From: Parahaliea aestuarii
GTDB taxonomy: Bacteria > Pseudomonadota > Gammaproteobacteria > Pseudomonadales > Halieaceae
Assembly: GCF_008064635.1 (NCBI RefSeq)
Contig: NZ_VRYZ01000005.1
Coordinates: forward strand, 310,001-374,000
Direction of reading: 5' to 3'
Length of the DNA stretch: 64,000 nt
Numbering within the stretch: the first letter of the stretch is position 1; the number at the start of each line of letters is the position of its first letter. This document shows, piece by piece, positions 58,255 through 64,000 of the stretch. The translations under genes were made by a program, and so were the position numbers. The notes under the pieces were generated by a model that saw nothing but the letters and a program-made list of their open reading frames with translations, made no database searches and had not been told where the DNA came from.

Positions 58255-59115
58255 ATGAGTATGGAAGCGTTACGCGGTGGCGTGGCCGTGATCACCGGTG
58301 CCGGTTCCGGCATTGGCGAGGGACTGGCCCGGGTCGCCGCGGAATACGGTATGAAAGTCGTGGTGGCGGATATCGCCGTCGACCGCGCGCAGTCGGTGGC
58401 CAGCGCGATAGTCGAGCAGGGCGGTGAAGCCCTGGCGGTGAAGGTGGACGTGTCCACCCCGGATTCCATTGATGCGCTGGCTGCTACGGTTCACGAGCAC
58501 TGGGGGGATGTCACCCTGCTGGTGAATAACGCTGGCGTGGAGACCCTGGGCTTCACCTGGGAGCTATCAACCGCCCAGTGGGAGAAAACCCTCAATATCA
58601 ATATCCATGGCGCCATTCACGGGGTGCGCGCCTTTGCGCCGCGCATGATAGCCGCTGGCAAGCCTGCCTGGATCGCCAATACCGCCTCCATTGGTGGGCT
58701 GGGCATGATGCCGATCCAGACCTCCTACATTCTCAGCAAGCACGCGCTGATATCCTTCAGCGAATGCCTGTACCTGGAAATGCAGATCAAACAGGCGCCG
58801 ATCCGCGTATCCGCGATTCTGCCGGGGCCGGTAGCAACGCGTATTTTCCAGGACGGCGGGACCACCATCGATACCGGCAGCGAACAGCACCGGGTCTTGA
58901 TGAACGCTATGCTGGAGGCCGACGGCATCAGTGGTTATGAAGCGGCCCAGCGCATCCTGCCGCAGATCGCGGCCGGGGACTTCTGGGTATCCACCCACCC
59001 GGAGATTACCCGGGAAATGGCGGCGGGGCGAGCGGCGCATCTCACGGCACTGGGCAACCCCGCCCTGCCCGTGGAGGTACTGCGTGGCATGGGACTGTCT
59101 ATCGACGGCGAATAA
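58255..59115 (+). CDS. Short-chain dehydrogenase/reductase
   Basis: A 286-aa classical SDR: cofactor loop TGAGSGIG (14-21), NNAGVETLGF near 91, catalytic Ser in ANTASIGG and the Tyr-Lys pair in YILSK. Probably NAD(H)-dependent, given an acidic residue (VVADIAVDRAQS) after the second strand. It starts 12 nt after the BVMO gene and presumably interconverts the alcohol and the ketone that feeds it, or oxidises the alcohol released by the esterase. The exact role is inferred. Confidence 0.88.
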   Translation: MSMEALRGGVAVITGAGSGIGEGLARVAAEYGMKVVVADIAVDRAQSVASAIVEQGGEALAVKVDVSTPDSIDALAATVHEHWGDVTLLVNNAGVETLGFTWELSTAQWEKTLNINIHGAIHGVRAFAPRMIAAGKPAWIANTASIGGLGMMPIQTSYILSKHALISFSECLYLEMQIKQAPIRVSAILPGPVATRIFQDGGTTIDTGSEQHRVLMNAMLEADGISGYEAAQRILPQIAAGDFWVSTHPEITREMAAGRAAHLTALGNPALPVEVLRGMGLSIDGE

Positions 59116-59254
59116 AGGTCATGACTGACGGCGTGTTCGTGCGCCGCTACCTGGGGTGACAGGTTTGGATGAGCCTTGCCGCCCGCGGTGGGTGCAAGCT
59201 ATAGTCTCATCTTTAAATTACCAGTAAGTCCAGACGCCAGGGGAGCGTCGCGCC

Positions 59255-60163
59255 ATGCCGAGTAAGACAAGTAAAACCGGGGCTAAACAGGTGTCGAGTG
59301 GCGCCTCTAAGACCACCGCGAAAAAGCCTGCGACACAAAAAGCCACCGTCAAAAAACCTGCCGCCAAGAAGAAGGCGGCGAAAGCCCCCGGCGGGAGCGC
59401 AGCCAAGGCCAAAGCAGCGACCAAGGCGAGTACCAAGGCCCAGAAAAAGCCCAGAGCAAAACGCACGCCGGCAAGCGCTAAAACTACGACTGTCGCAGTT
59501 ACCGCACGGCGTGCCACTGCCGGGCGCCCTGCGCGGCTGTCACGGGAGAAAGTCCTGGCCGCGTCGATGGAACTGCTGGAACAGGGGCCGGTGGAGCAGT
59601 TCACCCTGGCCAAGCTGGCGAAGTCTCTCGATACCGTGTCCATGGCCTTGTACAACTACTTCCCCAGCCGCGATGCCCTGCTGGAAGGTATTGGCGACCA
59701 TATCTGCATGCAGTTTGAAATGCCGCCGGCCAAGCGCAACCAGCGCTGGCAGGAAACCCTGATGCAATGGCTGTGGACCTTCAAGGCCCATGCCGAACGC
59801 TATCCCATTGTGCTCAAGGTCATGGGCGTTAATGGCAACAGCTCCCCCGGCTGGTTGCGCATTACCCTGACGGTGTCCCGTACTCTCTACGAACAGGGTT
59901 TTCGCGGTCACGACCTTGCTCTTCACGTGTGGCTGTTCTGCAGCTACGCGGTGGCGGTGGTATTCAATGAGCTGCAGGGCAGTCACTTCCGCAGTGGCAT
60001 TTCCCTGTCCCATATCGACAAGCTCGAGCCTGATGAGCAGGAGTTCCTGCTAATGCTGCGCAAGCACAATATGACCCTGACCACCGACGAAGTGTTGGGA
60101 CTCGCCTTCCAGCAGATGATCAGCAACCTCGAACGCGAGGTGGAACGCATTCAGAACGCCTGA
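59255..60163 (+). CDS. TetR-family regulator with histone-H1-like N-terminal tail
   Basis: A 302-aa protein made of two unlike parts. Residues 1 to about 88 are a low-complexity Lys/Ala/Pro/Thr tail with KKPA-type repeats (KKPATQKATVKKPAAKKKAA), like histone H1 or AlgP-like proteins. From about 90 a TetR DNA-binding domain follows (RPARLSREKVLAASMELL; TLAKLAKSLDTVSMALYNYF, HTH about 115-137), then a helical ligand-binding region. The likely targets are the flanking catabolic operons. The ATG at 59255 is in frame with the tail; I cannot exclude a shorter start. It is convergent with the hydratase gene. Confidence 0.85.
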   Translation: MPSKTSKTGAKQVSSGASKTTAKKPATQKATVKKPAAKKKAAKAPGGSAAKAKAATKASTKAQKKPRAKRTPASAKTTTVAVTARRATAGRPARLSREKVLAASMELLEQGPVEQFTLAKLAKSLDTVSMALYNYFPSRDALLEGIGDHICMQFEMPPAKRNQRWQETLMQWLWTFKAHAERYPIVLKVMGVNGNSSPGWLRITLTVSRTLYEQGFRGHDLALHVWLFCSYAVAVVFNELQGSHFRSGISLSHIDKLEPDEQEFLLMLRKHNMTLTTDEVLGLAFQQMISNLEREVERIQNA

Positions 60164-60245
60164 AGCAACGCGTTCGCACTTGCTCACCTGAGCCGCAGGG
60201 GTGCGTGAGTCCCCCGGCCGCTGCGTAGCCCGGGCCGCGCCCCCT

Positions 60246-61031
60246 TCAGTTCGACTTGTTCAGAAAGGCCGCCACCGCATCGCGGTGCTCGGCGGTCGTG
60301 TGCATCAGGGCCTGCACGGCGCCGGCATGCTCCAGGTGGTGGGCCAGGTTGTTGTCCCGCGCCTGCTGCAGCAGGCGTTTGGTTTGCTGCACGGCGTGGG
60401 GCGGATTGGCCGCTATCCTGTCGGCCAGTTCCAGTGCCGTGGCCAGCAGGGCATCGGGCTCGACAACCTGCGAGACCAGGCCAATGGCCAGGGCAGTCTG
60501 GGCGTCAATCATGTCGCCGGTGAGTGACAGCTCCGCCGCTTTGGCATAGCCCACAATGCGCTGCAGCAGCCAGGCGCCGCCGTCCCCGGGTATCAGCCCC
60601 AGTTTCACAAAACTCTCGGCGAAGCGCGCTCTGGTTGATGCAATGCGCAGGTCGCACATGCAGGCCAGGTCGCATCCCGCACCCACGGCGGCACCGTTCA
60701 CGGCGGCAATCACCGGTTTTTGCAGGCGCTGGAACAGCAGGGGGATACGCTGGATGCCGCGCCGGTAGTTGCCCGGGGTTTGCGCGGGCTCATCGGCGGC
60801 CAGTGCGCCGGGGGCGCCTGGCAGCATGGTTTTCAGGTTGCCGCCGCTGGAGAACGACTTGCCCGCGGCGGTGAGGACGATGACCCGTACCGTGTCATCA
60901 CTGTCGGCGCTCTCCAGCGCCTGGCACAGGGCGTCCACCATGGGCCCATCGGATATTGGGTTATGGCGCTCGGGGTCGTTCAGCGTGAGTTTGGCGATGT
61001 GGTTTTGCTGCTGCAGTTGTATCAGTGACAT
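60246..61031 (-). CDS. Enoyl-CoA hydratase/isomerase family protein
   Basis: A 261-aa crotonase-fold enzyme, expected to hydrate a trans-2-enoyl-CoA. Typical stretches are LTLNDPERHNPIS near 15-27, SFSSGGNLKTML near 61-72 forming part of the oxyanion hole, AAVNGAAVGAGCDLACMCDLR near 106-126 and KLGLIPGDGGAWLL near 140. The usual second catalytic Glu is replaced by Gly/Asp-like residues in this last motif, so it could be an isomerase or a different crotonase. It is the last gene of the leftward operon. Confidence 0.85.
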   Translation of the reverse strand: MSLIQLQQQNHIAKLTLNDPERHNPISDGPMVDALCQALESADSDDTVRVIVLTAAGKSFSSGGNLKTMLPGAPGALAADEPAQTPGNYRRGIQRIPLLFQRLQKPVIAAVNGAAVGAGCDLACMCDLRIASTRARFAESFVKLGLIPGDGGAWLLQRIVGYAKAAELSLTGDMIDAQTALAIGLVSQVVEPDALLATALELADRIAANPPHAVQQTKRLLQQARDNNLAHHLEHAGAVQALMHTTAEHRDAVAAFLNKSN

Positions 61032-61057
61032 GGTAGCTCCCGCAAAAGGGTGCCTGG

Positions 61058-62017
61058 CTAGCTCAGGTTGGCCAGGGTGAAATCAAAAACGCTGGCACCG
61101 CTGTCCAGGCAGGCCTGGCCAACCTGTTCGAACCAGCGGGACTCGGATCCTCCGGCCAGTCGGCCGGCAAGCAGTCGCCGGGTGTAGTGGTGCAGTTCAT
61201 ACTCTTCGGTGACGCCAATGGCACCGTGAACGGCGTGGGCAGTGCTCACCACTGGCTGACAGGCCGCCTTGATCATACCGCAGGCGGCGGCAACACGGTG
61301 GTGATCAAGACTGAGCCCGGTGTTGCTGCGTTGCATCCCGCCCGCTGCCAGTTGGGCTGCCATCACGGCGCTGTGGCAATGCCCGGTCATCACGCTAATC
61401 TGCTGTTGCAGGGCCTGGTACTTGCCAATCGGGCGGCCAAACTGCTGGCGCGTGTTGGCGTAGTCAACCGTCAGTTCCAGCACCCGCTGCATAGCACCGG
61501 CCAGTTGCAAACATTCGGCGGCGGTGCCCAGTAGGCGGATATCCAGCACCTGCGAGAGCGGCGTCACCTCGCCCTGCAGGCGCCAGCCCTGTTCAACATC
61601 GCCGCTTACCGGCGCTACAGTGATGCCGCCATCCTTTGCGGTAACCAGTGCGTCCAGGCAGTGCAGGCCCAGGCGCAGGGGCTGTGCCGGCTCGCCAGGG
61701 CCGCAGGTACCAACGGCAAGGGCCAGGTTGCCATCGATGGCGTCTGCCAAAGCGTCGGGTAAGGCGGCATAGAGTAGGGCGGTTTCCACATAGGGCAGGG
61801 GCAGGGCCCAGTAGCCGGCGGCCATCAGCACCGGCAGTGCTTCGGCAACGCTAAGGCCGGCGCCCTCGGCGCTCTCTGGCAGTAGCAAACGCAAAAAGCC
61901 CGACTGCACCAGCTCGTCCCAGGCCGCCTGGGGGTTGAGGTCCGGCTGGCTGGTAAAGTGCGCGTGAATGTCCTGGAACAGGGGCTGGATGCTGTCCAGA
62001 AAGACGGAATCGGTCAT
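61058..62017 (-). CDS. Acyl-CoA dehydrogenase, small subunit of a heteromeric pair
   Basis: A 319-aa short acyl-CoA dehydrogenase. The N-terminal helical domain carries the LSVAEALPVLMAAG stretch. The C-terminal part has QFGRPIGKYQALQQQI near 190-205 and HGAIGVTEEYELHHYTRRLL near 268-287, the QxHGGxG-like FAD-contact segment. It is shorter than standalone enzymes (about 380 aa). Its ATG overlaps the stop of the 386-aa partner (ATGA). This fits alpha2beta2 dehydrogenases known from steroid side-chain and similar pathways. Electrons should go to ETF. Confidence 0.87.
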   Translation of the reverse strand: MTDSVFLDSIQPLFQDIHAHFTSQPDLNPQAAWDELVQSGFLRLLLPESAEGAGLSVAEALPVLMAAGYWALPLPYVETALLYAALPDALADAIDGNLALAVGTCGPGEPAQPLRLGLHCLDALVTAKDGGITVAPVSGDVEQGWRLQGEVTPLSQVLDIRLLGTAAECLQLAGAMQRVLELTVDYANTRQQFGRPIGKYQALQQQISVMTGHCHSAVMAAQLAAGGMQRSNTGLSLDHHRVAAACGMIKAACQPVVSTAHAVHGAIGVTEEYELHHYTRRLLAGRLAGGSESRWFEQVGQACLDSGASVFDFTLANLS

Positions 62018-63174
62018 CGCAGGCCCATCCCCCGGGCAATCAGCCCGCGCAGGATTTCCCGGGTGCCACCCCGCAGCGAGTAGGTGGGGGCGATTATGCT
62101 GGTGTATGCGAGGGTGCGCATCAGTTCTACTCTGCCGTGTTCACCACCACGCCGGCCTATCTGATCGGCCAGCATCGCGGGTATGTCCTGTTCGAAGGTG
62201 GTGCCCAGGTCTTTGACCAGGGCCGCGGGAATCACCGGGCTTTGCCCCTGTGCCAACTGGGCGGTGATGGACAGTGACAGGGAGCGCAGCACCGCCAACC
62301 GGCTGACCAGTTCCCCGAGGGTGCGCTGGTCGCCGGTATCGGCCTCACAAAGTCGCAGCCAGTCGCACCAGCATTCCAGCAGGGCCATCGCCGAGAGAAT
62401 ACGCTCCGGGCCGCTGCGCTCGAAGGCAAGCTCTGCGGTGACCTGCTGCCAGCCATCGCCCTCGGCGCCAATCAGGGCGTCGTGGGGCAATTGCACATTG
62501 TCAAAAAACACTTCGTTAAAGTGGGCGTCGCCGGCCAGGTCGCGAATGGGCCGAATGGTGATGCCCGGCAGGGAGAGGTCCACCAGCAGCTGTGACAGGC
62601 CCTGTTGCCGGTCGCCATGCTGGCCCGAGGTGCGCGCCAGGGCGATCATGTAGTGACAGCGGTCGGCGTTGGTGGTCCACAGCTTGCTGCCGTTCAGCAG
62701 CCAGCCCTGGTCGTTGGGCACCGCCCGGGTGCTGACACTGGCCAGGTCCGAGCCGGCACCGGGCTCGCTCATGCCGATGCAGAAATACAACTCGCCCGCG
62801 CAGATGCGCGGCAGTAGCTCACGGCGCTGGCTGTCGCTGCCAAAGCGCAGTAGCAGCGGCGCACTCTGGCGATCGGCAATCCAGTGCGCCGACACCGGAG
62901 CGCCGGCGGCCAGTAGCTCTTCAAGGATGACGTAGCGATCAAAGGCGCTGCCACCGCCACCGCCGTATTGGGTGGGCAGGGTAAGGCCCACCCAGCCGCG
63001 CTCGCCAAGGGCTTGCGAAAAAGCGGCATCAAAACCCATCCAGGAACGGGCGCGCACATCGGCGGCTGCCGCCGGCGGGTGGGCGACCAGAAACGCGCGT
63101 ACTTCGCTGCGCAGGGCCTCTGCGGAGGCCGGCAGCGTCTGTCGTTGTGGCCAGGGAATCATCCGCTTACTCAC
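62014..63174 (-). CDS. Acyl-CoA dehydrogenase, large subunit of a heteromeric pair
   Basis: A 386-aa acyl-CoA dehydrogenase. Features: LTLPTQYGGGGGSAFDRYV near 60-78, FCIGMSEPGAGSDLASVSTRA near 130-150 (substrate/FAD motif), LNGSKLWTTNADRCHYM near 158 and the C-terminal SLRGGTREILRGLIARGMGL. The segment equal to HGGxG, present in the partner, is lacking, so the two likely assemble and share FAD sites. The start is a GTG at 63174 overlapping the CoA-transferase stop by 8 nt. Confidence 0.88.
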   Translation of the reverse strand: MSKRMIPWPQRQTLPASAEALRSEVRAFLVAHPPAAAADVRARSWMGFDAAFSQALGERGWVGLTLPTQYGGGGGSAFDRYVILEELLAAGAPVSAHWIADRQSAPLLLRFGSDSQRRELLPRICAGELYFCIGMSEPGAGSDLASVSTRAVPNDQGWLLNGSKLWTTNADRCHYMIALARTSGQHGDRQQGLSQLLVDLSLPGITIRPIRDLAGDAHFNEVFFDNVQLPHDALIGAEGDGWQQVTAELAFERSGPERILSAMALLECWCDWLRLCEADTGDQRTLGELVSRLAVLRSLSLSITAQLAQGQSPVIPAALVKDLGTTFEQDIPAMLADQIGRRGGEHGRVELMRTLAYTSIIAPTYSLRGGTREILRGLIARGMGLR

Positions 63175-64000
63175 TGTCGGTGGTCAGGTACTGGGCCGGG
63201 TTGCGCTCGATCTGCGCCAGCACTTCAAGGGTGTGCTCGCCCAGGCCTGGCGGTGGCATCCGGTAGCTGGGTGGCGTGCGCGACAGACGCAGGGGGTTCG
63301 CCACCAGTGGCAGAGTGCCGCCGCCCTCATCCAGGGGCATGGTAATGGCCATGTTGCGAGCGCGGATGTGGGGGTCGGCAAACACCTCATCCAGCGTGTT
63401 GATCGGGCCGCAGGGAACGCCCGCCGCCTCCAGGCAGGCGATCCAGTCTGCGCCGGTACGCGCCGCCAGCAGCGGGCGCAGGGTGGCGATAAGGGCGTCG
63501 CGGTTTTCCACCCTGGCGGCGTTGCTGGCGTAGCGGGGGTCCCGGGCCAGCTCCGGTACTCCGGCCTCGGCGCAGAAGCGCTGGAACTGGCCGTCGTTGC
63601 CGACCGCCAGAATCAGGAGGCCGTCAGCCACGGCAAAGACCTGGTAGGGCACCACGTTGGGGTGGGCGTTGCCCAGGCGCCGGGGAGGCTGGCCACTGGC
63701 CAGGTAGTTCTGGGCCTGGTTGGCCAGCAGGCTGACCTGGCAATCCAGCAGGGAGATATCGAGATGCTGGCCTTCGCCGGTACGCTCGGCGTGGCGCAGG
63801 GCCGCCAGAATGCCGATGGTGGCATAGAGCCCGGCGGACAGATCGGCAGTGGCTACGCCCACCTTGACCGGCTCGGCGCCGGGGCCGCCATCGGGCTGGC
63901 CGGTAATGCTCATCAGCCCGCTCATGCCCTGGATCAGAAAGTCATAACCGGCCCGGGGGGCGTAGGGGCCGCTTTGGCCAAAGCCGGTGACCGAGCAGTA
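63167..64000 (-). CDS. CoA transferase family III (CaiB/BaiF), N-terminal part outside window
   Basis: Family III transferases move CoA from a donor acyl-CoA to a free acid, so this gene likely activates the substrate of the operon. The frame stays open to the window edge; the first visible residues are YCSVTGFGQSGPYAPRAG, a classic family motif, then YDFLIQGMSGLMSITGQPDG and VGVATADLSAGLYATIGIL. The visible 277 residues are the C-terminal part; the start and the active-site Asp region may lie partly outside. First gene in view of the leftward operon. Confidence 0.93.
   Translation of the reverse strand, partial: YCSVTGFGQSGPYAPRAGYDFLIQGMSGLMSITGQPDGGPGAEPVKVGVATADLSAGLYATIGILAALRHAERTGEGQHLDISLLDCQVSLLANQAQNYLASGQPPRRLGNAHPNVVPYQVFAVADGLLILAVGNDGQFQRFCAEAGVPELARDPRYASNAARVENRDALIATLRPLLAARTGADWIACLEAAGVPCGPINTLDEVFADPHIRARNMAITMPLDEGGGTLPLVANPLRLSRTPPSYRMPPPGLGEHTLEVLAQIERNPAQYLTTDSE

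Overview
The window is high-GC, densely packed gammaproteobacterial chromosome. The housekeeping genes (lon-hupB-ppiD, mltD-gloB-methyltransferase-rnhA-dnaQ, nhaB, nudC, sohB, cysI-like/DUF934, DUF2970-metH, nfuA, cti) match, as far as I recall, the content and local order of one Pseudomonas aeruginosa chromosome region. The cyclic-ketone and acyl-CoA catabolism genes at the right end would suit a marine Halieaceae/Cellvibrionales-like relative. That taxonomic guess is an inference. No rRNA, tRNA, CRISPR array, transposase or prophage gene was seen.

Layout. 0-6.6 kb: the 3' part of lon, then hupB, ppiD, a phosphoglycerate dehydrogenase, a YiiX-like hydrolase and a DUF1285 protein. 7-11 kb: the electron transfer flavoprotein system, with ETF-QO divergent from etfB-etfA. 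11.3-19.7 kb: a CPA2 antiporter, then sulfur and one-carbon genes (DUF934, sulfite/nitrite reductase, a 37-aa membrane ORF, DUF2970, metH), then nfuA. 20-27.3 kb: DAHP synthase and an AddB/AddA-like nuclease-helicase pair. 27.3-34.3 kb: LLM oxidoreductase, sirtuin, RlmG-type methyltransferase, MltD, GloB, methyltransferase, RNase HI and DnaQ. 34.3-47.9 kb: NhaB, NudC, SohB, a Kef-type antiporter, the fatty-acid cis/trans isomerase with a small upstream ORF, a TRIC/UPF0126 channel, SbcDC and a 3-methyladenine glycosylase.

47.9-64 kb is accessory in character: a Xre/RES toxin-antitoxin pair, a DUF4124 protein, an orphan P450, an outer-membrane protein and a PAS chemoreceptor, then two catabolic blocks. 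One block reads rightward (esterase, MDR reductase, Baeyer-Villiger monooxygenase, SDR, TetR with a histone-H1-like tail). The other reads leftward (CoA transferase, two ACAD subunits, enoyl-CoA hydratase). A plausible flow is alcohol to ketone (SDR), ketone to ester (BVMO), ester to acid plus alcohol (esterase), then CoA activation and beta-oxidation. The ACADs would pass electrons to the ETF/ETF-QO encoded earlier in the window.

The most unusual structure lies outside the genes. Five copies of a roughly 125-145 bp palindromic repeat sit in the only three convergent intergenic gaps longer than 100 bp (6.6-7.1, 10.7-11.3 and 19.7-20.0 kb). In two gaps they form an opposite-facing pair around a roughly 90-bp spacer. 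The arms differ between copies by paired, compensating substitutions, so the folded form appears to be what is conserved.
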